DNA of 64,000 nucleotides. It comes from Collinsella aerofaciens. Lineage in GTDB: Bacteria > Actinomycetota > Coriobacteriia > Coriobacteriales > Coriobacteriaceae. The DNA lies in the NCBI RefSeq assembly GCF_028206795.1, contig NZ_JAQLFJ010000012.1, positions 16,901 to 80,900 on the forward strand, given 5' to 3'. Shown piece by piece: positions 9,916 to 17,697 of this stretch. The notes below the pieces were generated by a model. That model did no database searches and was not told the DNA's origin. It saw only the letters and a list, made by a program, of their open reading frames with translations. The position numbers and the translations under genes are program-made. Positions within the stretch are counted from its first letter, which is position 1. Each line of letters starts with the position of its first letter.

Positions 9916-9947
9916 ATCAGGCGTTTTATTTAAACGTTTTGCCTGAT
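9916..9947. terminator. Weak hairpin after map
   Basis: ATCAGGC at 9916-9922 pairs with GCCTGAT at 9941-9947 around an AT-rich loop. It merges with the dispersed repeat that follows. Terminator function is plausible but unproven. Confidence 0.4.
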
Positions 9948-9982
9948 AAAACCTGCCAAAATAAACCTGTCCCTTTTTGGCA
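9934..9982. repeat. Dispersed ~50-bp element (AAACCTGTCCCTTTTTGG family), copy 1
   Basis: This copy carries the family core of AACCTGCCAAAA, a TAAACCTGTCCC spacer and TTTTTGGCA, an imperfect palindrome. It lies just before the ribosome site of the hydroxyacid dehydrogenase gene. Other copies are at 11150, 15623, 21580, 26646 and 54001. Confidence 0.8.
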
Positions 9983-10004
9983 AGTCGAGCGGAGAGGACC
10001 GCTA

Positions 10005-10940
10005 GTGAACATCCTGGTTTTGCTGCCCGTCAATGACCGCCATCGCGCAATTCTTGAGTCGAGTGCTCCGGGCGAGGACTTTATCTACACGAGCGCCGAC
10101 GCCGCCACGCACGAGCAGGTCGCCGATGCCGACGTGATCTTGGGCAACATAGACCCTGCCTTGCTTACCGCATGCGAGCATCTCCAGCTGTTGCAATTGC
10201 AGACCGCCGGCTATGACGATTACTTGGCCGCCGGCACCGTGCCGGCTGAAGCCAAGCTGTCTTGCTCGATCGGCGCCTACGGTCAGGCCGTGAGCGAGCA
10301 CATGTTTGCCATGGTCCTTTCCATGATGAAGCGCCTGCCCGGCTACCAGGACCTGCAGCGCGAGCATCGCTGGGAGGATTTGGGGCCGGTCACCTCGCTC
10401 AAAAACGCCAATGTGCTGGTGCTGGGCGCGGGCGACATTGGCGGCCACTTTGCCACGCTCTGCCGCAACATGGGTGCGCACGTCCGCGGCATCAAGCGCC
10501 ACCCGCTCGTCTACCCCATTGTGTTTGAGGACATGGACAGTATGGATGCCCTGTCCGAGCGCCTGGCCGAGGCTGACATCGTCGCATCCTTTATGCCCAG
10601 CACACCCGAGACCCGCGGCCTGGCGAACGCCGAGTTCTTCGCCGCGATGAAACCGGGCGCCTTCTTTGCCAACGGCGGCCGCGGCGACCTTGTGGTCGCC
10701 GACGACTTGGTTGCCGCCCTGGAGTCGGGACATCTCGCCGGCGCCGCGGTCGACGTCACCGACCCCGAACCGTTGCCTGAAACAAGCCCACTGTGGGATG
10801 CGCCCAACATGCTCATCACGCCACACGTCTCCGGCTGGTTCCACCTAGCCGCCACGCTCAACAACGTTGTCGACATCGCCGCAGAGAACCTGCGTCACCT
10901 GCAAGCCGGCGAAACTTTACGTTGTTGGATCGAGCACTAA
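10005..10940 (+). CDS. NAD-dependent D-isomer-specific 2-hydroxyacid dehydrogenase
   Basis: Reduces or oxidises a 2-keto/2-hydroxy acid with NAD(H). The 311-residue protein has the nucleotide-binding glycine motif VLGAGDIGGHFA near 138-149 and the family's catalytic trio: Arg in NGGRGDLV, Glu in DPEPLPE, His in ITPHVSGW. The start is GTG 10005 with GGAGAGG seven bases upstream. The longer frame from 9891 would translate the dispersed repeat and is rejected. Substrate (phosphoglycerate, pyruvate, hydroxypyruvate or other) is not determinable; the protein lacks the regulatory domains of SerA. Confidence 0.88.
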   Translation: MNILVLLPVNDRHRAILESSAPGEDFIYTSADAATHEQVADADVILGNIDPALLTACEHLQLLQLQTAGYDDYLAAGTVPAEAKLSCSIGAYGQAVSEHMFAMVLSMMKRLPGYQDLQREHRWEDLGPVTSLKNANVLVLGAGDIGGHFATLCRNMGAHVRGIKRHPLVYPIVFEDMDSMDALSERLAEADIVASFMPSTPETRGLANAEFFAAMKPGAFFANGGRGDLVVADDLVAALESGHLAGAAVDVTDPEPLPETSPLWDAPNMLITPHVSGWFHLAATLNNVVDIAAENLRHLQAGETLRCWIEH

Positions 10941-10946
10941 TCTTGT

Positions 10947-10970
10947 TCCGCCGTTCTAACGAACGGCGGA
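10947..10970 (+). terminator. Hairpin after the hydroxyacid dehydrogenase gene
   Basis: TCCGCCGTTC and GAACGGCGGA form a perfect 10-bp stem with a TAAC loop directly after the stop codon. No T run follows. Confidence 0.6.
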
Positions 10971-10991
10971 CCGGTCGACGCTGCGCGCCGC

Positions 10992-11077
10992 CCAGAGCGA
11001 CAATTTGCCATTCAAAAGGCGAGGCACGACCAGAAGGTCAATGCCTCGCCTTTTTCATGCCGACTTGTTCGCTCTGG
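10992..11077. terminator. Nested inverted repeat, probable bidirectional terminator
   Basis: The outer arms CCAGAGCGACAA (10992-11003) and its complement (11065-11077) enclose an inner stem AAAGGCGAGGCA / TGCCTCGCCTTT (11014-11054) flanked by A and T runs. It lies between convergent genes. The architecture resembles the 3'-end nested elements described elsewhere, but the conserved joint motifs are missing. Confidence 0.65.
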
Positions 11078-11149
11078 ACATCGCTCGCTGACGTTTGCCC
11101 AACCTGCGGTGTCATAACAATTCTGTCCAGCTGTTGGCATTGAGGCATT

Positions 11150-11200
11150 TTCCCAGATAAAACCTGCCAAAATGAACCTGTCCCTTTTTGGTAGGTTTTA
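11150..11200. repeat. Dispersed AAACCTGTCCCTTTTTGG element, copy 2
   Basis: A full copy including the CCCAGATAAAACC flank. Its right end reads TTTTA on the plus strand, and the last TTA is the TAA stop codon of the M18 aminopeptidase gene. Confidence 0.8.
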
Positions 11201-12583
11201 GAGCTCCACGCTTTCGGCGCCGTTGATGGTTAGGTTTCGCTCGTAGAAGGCGGTGAGGGCGCGGATGGCGTACATCACGTCGCGCACGCCGCCGGTCTCG
11301 TAGCTCGAGTGCATGGCCAGCTGCGGCAGGCCCACGTCCACGGCATGCATGCTCGCCTGCATGTTCGACAGGTTGCCGAGCGTGGAGCCACCCGCCATAT
11401 CACTCTTGTTGGCGAAGGCCTGCGTGGGTACGTCGGCGTCATCGCAAATAGCCTGGAACACCGCGCGGCTAAAGGCATCGGTGCAGTAGTGCTGGTTGGC
11501 GGCCTCCTTGATGACAATACCGCCGTTGAGCATCACCTGGTTGCGGGCGTCACACTTCTCGGCGTGGTTGGGGTGCACGGCATGCGCGTTGTCGCAGCTC
11601 ACGAGCATCGAGGCGGCAAGTGCGCGATGGTACGACTCGTCGTCAAAGCCCAGCGATCCGTTGATGCGGCGCAGCGCGTCGGCCAAGAACGTCGACATGG
11701 CGCCCTGCTTGGTCTCGGAGCCAACCTCCTCGTTATCAAAGCAGCAGAAGACCGAGACGTCATGCGCGTTCTCGGCACCCAAAAATGCCTGCAGCGAGGT
11801 GTAGGCGCAGGCAAGGTCGTCGAGCTTGGGCGTCGAGATAAACTCGTCGGCCCAGCCCCAAATGCGCGCATCCTGACGATTGACCAGGAACAGATCGCGG
11901 CCCAGAATTTGCTCGGGCTCAACATCCAGCTCGTCGGCGATCAGGGCGTCAAAGTCGCCCTGCTTAAGGTCGCCAGCGCTGATGAGCGGGCACAGGTCAA
12001 CGGCTCGGTTGGGAGCAAAGCCCTCGTTGACGCCGCGGTTCATATGGATGGCAAGGCTCGGAATAATAGCGACCTCGCGCTCGGTAGCGAGCAGACGGCT
12101 CTCGATGCGGTCGCCCTCGCGCACCAACACGCGGCCCGCGAGTGCCAACGGACGGTCGAACCAGGTGTAGTCGATCATGCCGCCGTAGGCCTCGGTGTTC
12201 AGGCGCAGCGTCTCGCCCGCGCCATCGAGCTCGGGCACGGCCTTGACCTTAAACGTCGGAGAATCGCTGTGCGACGCCGTGAGCTGGAAATGATAGTCGC
12301 CGGCAACGCCGTCCTCGCCCCACGTCGCGGCAAGGTCCTCGCCCACCTTAAAGGCAACAACGCTCGAGGTGTTGCGCTGCGTGTAATAGCGACCGCCCGG
12401 CTCGATGTCCCACGCCGCGTTCTCGGGCAGGTAGGTAAAGCCCGCCTCGTCGAGCTCGGCCATAATGGTCGCTGCCGTATGGAACATGCTGGGGCATGCC
12501 TCGATAAAGTCGATAAGGTCGTTGGCGGCCTCGATATCGTCGGCCGTCACATGCGCGTGCTCGGGCGTTTCCTGATCCGTCAT
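11198..12583 (-). CDS. M18 family aminopeptidase
   Basis: A 461-residue dinuclear zinc aminopeptidase that should release N-terminal acidic or neutral residues in the cytoplasm. M18 landmarks are visible: His in TASHSDSPTFK, bridging Asp in PKLDDLA, the Glu pair in FDNEEVGS, and His in LAMHSSYE near the C-terminus. The ATG at 12583 has AAGGGGAG upstream, so it is preferred over an upstream in-frame start. The stop codon is the first three bases of a dispersed repeat. Confidence 0.92.
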   Translation of the reverse strand: MTDQETPEHAHVTADDIEAANDLIDFIEACPSMFHTAATIMAELDEAGFTYLPENAAWDIEPGGRYYTQRNTSSVVAFKVGEDLAATWGEDGVAGDYHFQLTASHSDSPTFKVKAVPELDGAGETLRLNTEAYGGMIDYTWFDRPLALAGRVLVREGDRIESRLLATEREVAIIPSLAIHMNRGVNEGFAPNRAVDLCPLISAGDLKQGDFDALIADELDVEPEQILGRDLFLVNRQDARIWGWADEFISTPKLDDLACAYTSLQAFLGAENAHDVSVFCCFDNEEVGSETKQGAMSTFLADALRRINGSLGFDDESYHRALAASMLVSCDNAHAVHPNHAEKCDARNQVMLNGGIVIKEAANQHYCTDAFSRAVFQAICDDADVPTQAFANKSDMAGGSTLGNLSNMQASMHAVDVGLPQLAMHSSYETGGVRDVMYAIRALTAFYERNLTINGAESVEL

Positions 12584-12744
12584 GCTCTCCCCTTTCGCTG
12601 GGTTGATGGTCCCCTCCAGCATACCCCGCCACGCCAGTGCCGCACTCTTCATTCCGTGCTTAATTCCGCGCCGCTCACCAAGTTGAGCCATCATGCCCGC
12701 GCTCCCTTTGCGACAATTGCGCTAACAGGACGAGAGGAGCCGTC

Positions 12745-13830
12745 ATGAAGCCACGTAACATTGCCATCGCCTGCGGTGTCGCGGGAGTCGCCGTCGGCCT
12801 TGCCGCTGCCACCGGTATCGTTTATCACAAGCAAATCAAGTCCGCCGCGTCGCTCAAACGCTTGACTGGCTACGCAGACGGCTATGACCTGTACGCAATC
12901 GACATCGCCTACGACTACAACCTTGACCGCATCATCGCAGCCGATGTGCGCGACGACCAGGCCTACATTGATGCCGTAGTGGCTCAGGTGCTGCCCGGTG
13001 TGCCGGCACATGTCCAGGCGCCCCAGTTTGCCTGCAGCGCTTTTGTCGCCGTAGATGCCGAAGGCCGCGTGCGCACCGGTCGCAATTACGACTTTAAGGA
13101 CGACACCTCGGCGCTGCTGGTGCGCAATCACCCACGAGGTGGCTATACCTCCATCGGGTTTGCCGCCCTTAACAACCTGGGCGATAACACTCCGCTTGAC
13201 TCCGTCGCCGGACGTGCCGCCGCACTCATGGGCCCGTTTGCCCAGCTCGACGGTGTTAACGAATGTGGCGTGTCCATTGCCGTGCTCACCCTGGATTCCA
13301 AACCCTGTGACCAGGACACGCAGCGCCCCGTCATCAACACTTCGCTCACCATCCGCCTTGTGCTCGACCGCGCGGCTACCACGCAGGAGGCCGTAGACCT
13401 GCTTTCTGCCTACGACATGCACGCCATGGCAGGACGCGATTACCACTTCTTTATCAACGACGCCTCCGGTGACGCGCGCGTAGTAGAGTGGGACCCGCGC
13501 GATCCGGACCGCGCTTTCAAAGCGACTCCTGTACGCCAGGTTACGAACTTCTATGCCTGCTATGGCGACGAAGTGCTGCCCAACCAAAAGAATGGCGAGC
13601 TGGGCCATGGTAAAGAGCGCGCCGTCGCAATCGCCGATGTCCTTGACGCCCACGCCGGCGCCCAAGACGAGACAGTCGCTTGGAAGGCCCTACGCGCTGC
13701 GGCGCAAGAGCCCAATCCGGAAGACATCACCAGCAACACGCAATGGTCGGTCGTCTTTGACAATACCGAACCCGCTGCCGCTATTACGCTGCGCCGCCAC
13801 TGGGGCAACGTCGATGCCTTCGCACTGTAA
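12745..13830 (+). CDS. Membrane-anchored choloylglycine hydrolase-like (linear amide C-N hydrolase) protein
   Basis: A 361-residue protein with an N-terminal hydrophobic helix (about residues 7-27) and a conserved Ntn-hydrolase domain starting at Cys97 (FACSAFVAV). It contains GRNYDF (Arg/Asp pair as in bile-salt hydrolases and penicillin V acylase), NECGVSIAVL and SNTQWSVVFDN. Known family members hydrolyse amide bonds of bile salts, penicillin V or acyl amines after freeing the catalytic Cys at the N-terminus. Here about 96 residues precede that Cys, so processing before Cys97 would be needed. Bile-salt activity is not claimed. GAGAGGAG lies upstream of ATG 12745. Confidence 0.78.
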   Translation: MKPRNIAIACGVAGVAVGLAAATGIVYHKQIKSAASLKRLTGYADGYDLYAIDIAYDYNLDRIIAADVRDDQAYIDAVVAQVLPGVPAHVQAPQFACSAFVAVDAEGRVRTGRNYDFKDDTSALLVRNHPRGGYTSIGFAALNNLGDNTPLDSVAGRAAALMGPFAQLDGVNECGVSIAVLTLDSKPCDQDTQRPVINTSLTIRLVLDRAATTQEAVDLLSAYDMHAMAGRDYHFFINDASGDARVVEWDPRDPDRAFKATPVRQVTNFYACYGDEVLPNQKNGELGHGKERAVAIADVLDAHAGAQDETVAWKALRAAAQEPNPEDITSNTQWSVVFDNTEPAAAITLRRHWGNVDAFAL

Positions 13831-13896
13831 GGAACCAGGCCCGTCGACCTTACGTTCCCTGACGTTGCTTACATTTCCATACGCTTGAGCTAACAC

Positions 13897-13933
13897 GTTT
13901 TACCCCCGTATCAACAGTGTGCGGGGGTAAACT
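13897..13933. terminator. Hairpin between the C-N hydrolase gene and pfkA
   Basis: GTTTTACCCCCG pairs with CGGGGGTAAAC. It probably terminates the upstream gene and lies just before the pfkA leader, which contains TTATAACT (a possible -10 box) and AAGGA. Confidence 0.6.
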
Positions 13934-13969
13934 TATTCGCATGTTATAACTTGCCCGGAAGGATTCATC

Positions 13970-15049
13970 ATGCTTAGGATCGGTCTTCTTACCAGTGGCG
14001 GCGACTGCCAGGCGCTCAACGCCACTATGCGCGGCATCGTCAAAACGCTTATGACCAATAGCGAAGAGCCTATCGAGATCTATGGTTTTGAGGACGGCTA
14101 CCAGGGCCTTATCTACAGCAGATTCCGCGTCATGACGCCCGCCGATTTTAGCGGCATCCTTACTCGTGGCGGCACCATCCTGGGCACGAGCCGTACGCCG
14201 TTCAAGCGCCTGGACATTCCCGAGGCCGACGGCGTCGAAAAGGTGCCGGCGATGGTCCACACCTATCATAAGCTGCAGCTCGACTGCCTGTTTATGCTGG
14301 GCGGCAACGGTTCCACCAAGACCGCCAACCGCCTGCGCGAAGAGGGCCTCAACGTTATCGCCCTGCCCAAAACTATCGATAACGACACCTGGGGCACCGA
14401 GTTGACGTTTGGCTTTACGAGCGCCATCGACGTCGCCACCAAGTGCATCGACGACATCCACACCACCGCCTCGAGTCACGGCCGCGTGTTTGTCATCGAG
14501 ATCATGGGCCACAAGGTTGGCTGGATTCCGCTGTACGCCGGCGTCGCGGGCGGCGCGGACGTCATTCTGATCCCCGAGATCCCCTACGACATGGATAACG
14601 TCATCAAGACCATCGAGCATCGTATGGAGACCGGCAGCCGCTTTACGATCGTAGCCGTCGCCGAGGGCGCTATCTCCAAGGAGGACGCGGCGCTGTCCAA
14701 GAAGGAGTACAAGAAAAAGCTCGCCGAGCGCACGAGTCCGTCGATTGTCTACGACATCGCCAAGGAGATCGAAGCCAAGACCGGTCGCGAGACCCGCGTC
14801 GCCATCCCCGGCCACACGCAGCGCGGCGGCCAACCCGACGCCCAGGACCGCATCTTTGCGACCCAGTGCGGCGTCGAGGCAGCACTGGGATGCCTGCGCG
14901 GCGAGTTTGGCTACATGATTGCCCTGCGTGACGGCAAGATGTGCCACATGCCGCTCGAGGATGTCGCCGGCAAGCTCAAGTATGTCGATCCCCAGAGCGA
15001 CCTGGTACGCGAGGCCAAGGCGCTGGGCATCAGCTTCGGCGACGAATAG
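13970..15049 (+). CDS. pfkA: 6-phosphofructokinase
   Basis: Phosphorylates fructose-6-phosphate to fructose-1,6-bisphosphate, the committed step of glycolysis. The 359-residue protein has the phosphoryl-donor site SGGDCQALNA (9-18), GGNGSTK (111-117) and PKTIDND (133-139), with sugar-phosphate contacts in the EIMGH region and GHTQRGG. The Gly in GGNGS favours ATP, while the Lys in PKTIDND is the residue found in PPi-dependent enzymes, so donor choice is uncertain. A nested 3' element begins 24 nt after the stop. Confidence 0.93.
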   Translation: MLRIGLLTSGGDCQALNATMRGIVKTLMTNSEEPIEIYGFEDGYQGLIYSRFRVMTPADFSGILTRGGTILGTSRTPFKRLDIPEADGVEKVPAMVHTYHKLQLDCLFMLGGNGSTKTANRLREEGLNVIALPKTIDNDTWGTELTFGFTSAIDVATKCIDDIHTTASSHGRVFVIEIMGHKVGWIPLYAGVAGGADVILIPEIPYDMDNVIKTIEHRMETGSRFTIVAVAEGAISKEDAALSKKEYKKKLAERTSPSIVYDIAKEIEAKTGRETRVAIPGHTQRGGQPDAQDRIFATQCGVEAALGCLRGEFGYMIALRDGKMCHMPLEDVAGKLKYVDPQSDLVREAKALGISFGDE

Positions 15050-15072
15050 CCCCGGCTGGAACCGCCCCCATC

Positions 15073-15193
15073 GGAGGCCCCAGGGCTTACCTCCCAAATC
15101 GTCCTCGGACATGTCAGGACCCCGCCGTGCGCTTCGCGCGGCGGGGTCCTTCCGTCCTGCGGAAAGATTTGGGAGGTAAGCCTTGGGACCTCC
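15073..15193 (+). repeat. Nested 3'-end element 1 (after pfkA)
   Basis: Outer arms of 28 nt (15073-15100 and 15166-15193) match at 26 positions. The inner stem GGACCCCGCCG / CGGCGGGGTCC spans 15117-15149. The left joint reads CGTCCTCGGACATG and the right joint CCTGCGGAAAGAT. The same joints occur in four other copies with unrelated stems (28691, 34151, 43777, 61747). Confidence 0.85.
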
Positions 15194-15236
15194 TGCGGTA
15201 ACCGGGGAGGCCGAGGCTATTCGTCTTCTTGCTGCA

Positions 15237-15622
15237 AGTGCCTGGGGTAGGATGCGGCGTGCATTTTTGGGAGTATTCAGCAGCCGAGGGTGCCTGCATA
15301 CTGGATTTTGGGCGAGAGACAGGCGCCGCGGGCCGCATTCTGCAAAAAAATGAGCGGTCCTCGAGGCGCCGGAGCTCAAAGTCAGGCTTTCAATGCGCTT
15401 TTGTGCGCCCGCTCCCACACCCGCGGACTCCGGGATGCTGAATTCTCCGGAATTTGCACGCCGCCCCCTGGGTTACCCGTAGGCAAAAAGCAACCGCCCC
15501 GCCGAAATATGCAATCGGCAGGACGGTTTATGCAATTTAGTGGCTGTGGGCGCGTCGGTGGCTCGCTACAGCTTGAATCCCAGAACGGGTTACTCGGCGC
15601 TCTTAAAAGCGCCGAGTAACCC
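15237..15622. repeat. ~385-bp structured repeat, copy A
   Basis: A diverged duplicate of 17698-18080. It contains inverted arms 15256-15282 and 15436-15462, an inner hairpin, a GC stem with a terminator-like shape near 15492-15530, and a copy of the last few codons of the FtsX-like gene whose original ends at 18055. The copied end then runs into its own inverse, making a 36-bp palindrome at 15587-15622. No gene is supported in 15050-15735; this repeat, nested element 1 and a dispersed element fill most of it. Confidence 0.8.
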
Positions 15623-15669
15623 GCCAAAAAGGGACAGGTTCATCTTTGGCAGGTTAATCTGGGCAAACG
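15623..15669. repeat. Dispersed AAAAAGGGACAGGTT element, copy 3
   Basis: It reads CCAAAAAGGGACAGGTT, then CATCTTTGGCAGGTTAATCT with GGGCAAACG as the tail. It directly follows the 36-bp palindrome that ends structured repeat A. Confidence 0.8.
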
Positions 15670-15735
15670 CCGGACAACCATTAGGTGGCCCGGCGTTTGC
15701 CCCGCTTTGCTGGGGATGTCTGTCGTTCAGTGCTC

Positions 15736-16056
15736 TTACTGGCCAGTCCAGTGTTGCGCATAGCTTTTAATGTCTTCGGTAAAACCGTCAAGATCGTCGA
15801 GGGTAATCACGCTGTCGATAAGCAAATTGGCTATCTCGCGGTGCATTGTACTGCGGCGAAGGTCGTTCACCAGCACTCCTGAGGACAGCTTATCCCTATT
15901 GATACGCTCTTCTAGCGCCCAAAATCTACTGGACGCTTCGCTGTCGCCGTTCAGCATCTCAACGTACCGGCCGATGAGCTTTTCCATATAACGTTCTTGC
16001 CATTGAGGAAGCATTTTCTTAAACAGCTTCCAGTCGCTTTCGGCTACGTCGCGCAT
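15736..16056 (-). CDS. Conserved hypothetical protein
   Basis: A 106-residue soluble, charged and probably helical protein (WKLFKKMLPQWQERYMEKL near the N-terminus, then LEERINRD). No catalytic motif or membrane segment is seen. It resembles small uncharacterised proteins of Firmicutes and Actinobacteria, but I cannot name a function. I chose the ATG at 16056 because GCGGAG lies six bases upstream; an earlier in-frame ATG at 16098 has no ribosome site. It sits alone in a repeat-rich zone. Confidence 0.65.
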   Translation of the reverse strand: MRDVAESDWKLFKKMLPQWQERYMEKLIGRYVEMLNGDSEASSRFWALEERINRDKLSSGVLVNDLRRSTMHREIANLLIDSVITLDDLDGFTEDIKSYAQHWTGQ

Positions 16057-16178
16057 ATGTTCTCCGCTCGTCAAACGGGCTTTCCATTTGCCTTTCATTC
16101 TATTTGGTTTTCGCTCGCAGGCGTGGATGAGAGGCTCTCTTCAGCCTTCGAGATTGAGCTTGAATGATCCGTTGCCAC

Positions 16179-16328
16179 AAAATGGACCTATCTACTACGT
16201 TTGCTACCACACCCTCGACCATGACAAAGATTGTAAAAATAAAACCGCAGGTAGAAAGCTTGCCAGTTTTCGAAAAAGGCGGGTATGGTCGGCCCCTTCG
16301 GGCTAAACGTAGTAAATAGGCCCTTTTC
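16179..16328. repeat. 150-bp element with 44-nt inverted ends
   Basis: The left arm (16179-16222) and right arm (16285-16328) are imperfect inverted repeats sharing CCTAT, TACTACGTTT and CGACCAT. The AT-rich interior has no coding capacity. It looks like a miniature inverted-repeat element or a long stem-loop. Together with the next hairpin it occupies most of the 437-bp gene-free stretch 16057-16493. Confidence 0.65.
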
Positions 16329-16386
16329 TTGGCGCGCGGTCAGCTCAATGCTTATCTCCGTGCCGGAACTGACCCAATTGTTTGTT

Positions 16387-16453
16387 AGTTGCGGTGATAT
16401 AGGGACTGTTTGGCGCTTTGGAGCCTCAAAACAGTCCCTATATCACCGCAACT
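16387..16453. repeat. TTGCGGTG hairpin, copy 2
   Basis: A perfect 25-bp inverted repeat (16387-16411 and 16429-16453) with a short GGC...GCC loop. The outer half matches copy 1 and the inner half differs on both arms together. It ends 41 bp before the stop of the XRE-type regulator gene. Confidence 0.87.
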
Positions 16454-16493
16454 TGGAAGGGACGGGCGGTGTCGGATGAGTGGCGCTGGCGGT

Positions 16494-17414
16494 TTAGGCC
16501 TGTTTGCGGTGCTTCCATTGTTTGCGGCACCAGTGCATAAGCGCTTTTACGATGGGAATCGTGATGAGGATGACCCATGCGGGATGGGGCTGTCCCAGGC
16601 AGAGCCACATGTAGAGGAACCAAGTTATGGCAGCTGCCGGGTAGACGGCGTCGACAAGCTTTGACAGATGACGTCGGTCGATGAAATCGCCAAGCGCGTA
16701 GTAGACGGGAATCAAAAAGACGAGGAAAAGTCCCGTAGTCCACACGCCGCAAATAATGCCGAGTGCCAGATAGGCGAGGGCGACAAGCACGGGAAAGGGG
16801 AACTTATTCCACGCGCGACCGAGCTTGGTGTGGAAATGCTTGCCATGATGGTCGAGCTTGTCGCGTGCCTCTTTCCAGCTGGAGAATTGTTCGCCGTCGA
16901 TAACCACGGTGCCATCGGCATTGGTGTGCACGCTGTGCCCGTCGTCCTCTAGCGTGTCAATATGTACGCCGCCCGGCCCCACGTGCACCTCTTCACCCTT
17001 GCGGTCGTTGGTCACATGGATGCCGCTCCAGCCAACATGTACTTCCTCGCCTTTATTGGGATCAATGACGTGGATACCGCGCGCGAGGGAAATATCGACA
17101 AGTGGCTTGTCGCCGCAATCGGCGTGCTCGGCAGAATCCTCAGCCTCGTCAGCCACATCCGCTGTCTCGGTGTCGGCACTGCCGTCCTCAAGGTCGTCGG
17201 CATCGCTAGCCGCTTCCCCATACAACAGCTCGTCCAACGACACGCCATACAGTACGGCGAGCGCAATAAGGTTATCGGTATCGGGTGAGGATTCGCTGCG
17301 TTCCCATTTGCTGACAGCCTGGCGACTTACGCCAAGCTGAGCAGCAAGCGCCTCTTGGGAAAGACCGGCAGCTTTGCGGCGATCGACGAGGCGCTGTGCC
17401 ATCGCAAGATCCAT
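16494..17414 (-). CDS. XRE-family membrane-bound transcriptional regulator
   Basis: A 306-residue protein. Residues ~5-60 are an XRE helix-turn-helix (QEALAAQLGVSRQAVSKWER). An acidic Asp/Glu/Ala linker follows (~70-105), then a central region with a repeated GEEVHVG...GIHV beta-like unit, and a C-terminal membrane domain with about four hydrophobic segments. It may report a membrane or envelope signal to DNA, which is inference. ATG 17414 is preferred because GAAAGGA lies just upstream. The gene is bracketed by hairpin copies 2 and 3. Confidence 0.85.
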   Translation of the reverse strand: MDLAMAQRLVDRRKAAGLSQEALAAQLGVSRQAVSKWERSESSPDTDNLIALAVLYGVSLDELLYGEAASDADDLEDGSADTETADVADEAEDSAEHADCGDKPLVDISLARGIHVIDPNKGEEVHVGWSGIHVTNDRKGEEVHVGPGGVHIDTLEDDGHSVHTNADGTVVIDGEQFSSWKEARDKLDHHGKHFHTKLGRAWNKFPFPVLVALAYLALGIICGVWTTGLFLVFLIPVYYALGDFIDRRHLSKLVDAVYPAAAITWFLYMWLCLGQPHPAWVILITIPIVKALMHWCRKQWKHRKQA

Positions 17415-17599
17415 GACAGTTCCTTTCATGTGGCGACCGTAATCGAATGAGCCGAGTATGCCGAGAACAACCGGTAGCGACCACCATTTCTAGTTAGAAT
17501 CTGCCCCAACCCTACCGCAACTACGAGTAGCAACCCCTAATGGCCTGCCATTTCATGACAAATGTCAGTACGCACAACAGCCAAGAACCCTCTCAATAT

Positions 17600-17664
17600 G
17601 TTGCGGTGGAATAGTTCCTGTTTGGCATAGCAGAGCCATAAAACAGGAACTATTCCACCGCAAC
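17600..17664. repeat. TTGCGGTG hairpin, copy 3
   Basis: A perfect 24-bp inverted repeat (17600-17623 and 17641-17664). Relative to copy 2, several internal bases changed on both arms so pairing is preserved. It lies 186 bp upstream of the regulator start. Confidence 0.87.
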
Positions 17665-17697
17665 TTACTATCAGGCCACGCACCCGCAGAGTAGCTA

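Noticed and set aside
9891-10004. An N-terminal extension of the hydroxyacid dehydrogenase
   Set aside because: It would translate the dispersed repeat. A GTG with a good ribosome site at 10005 gives the normal family length.
13850-15418. A 522-codon minus-strand frame across pfkA and nested element 1
   Set aside because: It is antisense to pfkA and runs through a repeat. It has no ribosome site and no recognisable domain.
15382-15770. Short frames in the repeat zone, some containing KRDRFI-like peptides
   Set aside because: They are translations of the dispersed and structured repeats in several frames. The same peptide appears wherever the repeat occurs, so it reflects the DNA element and not a gene.
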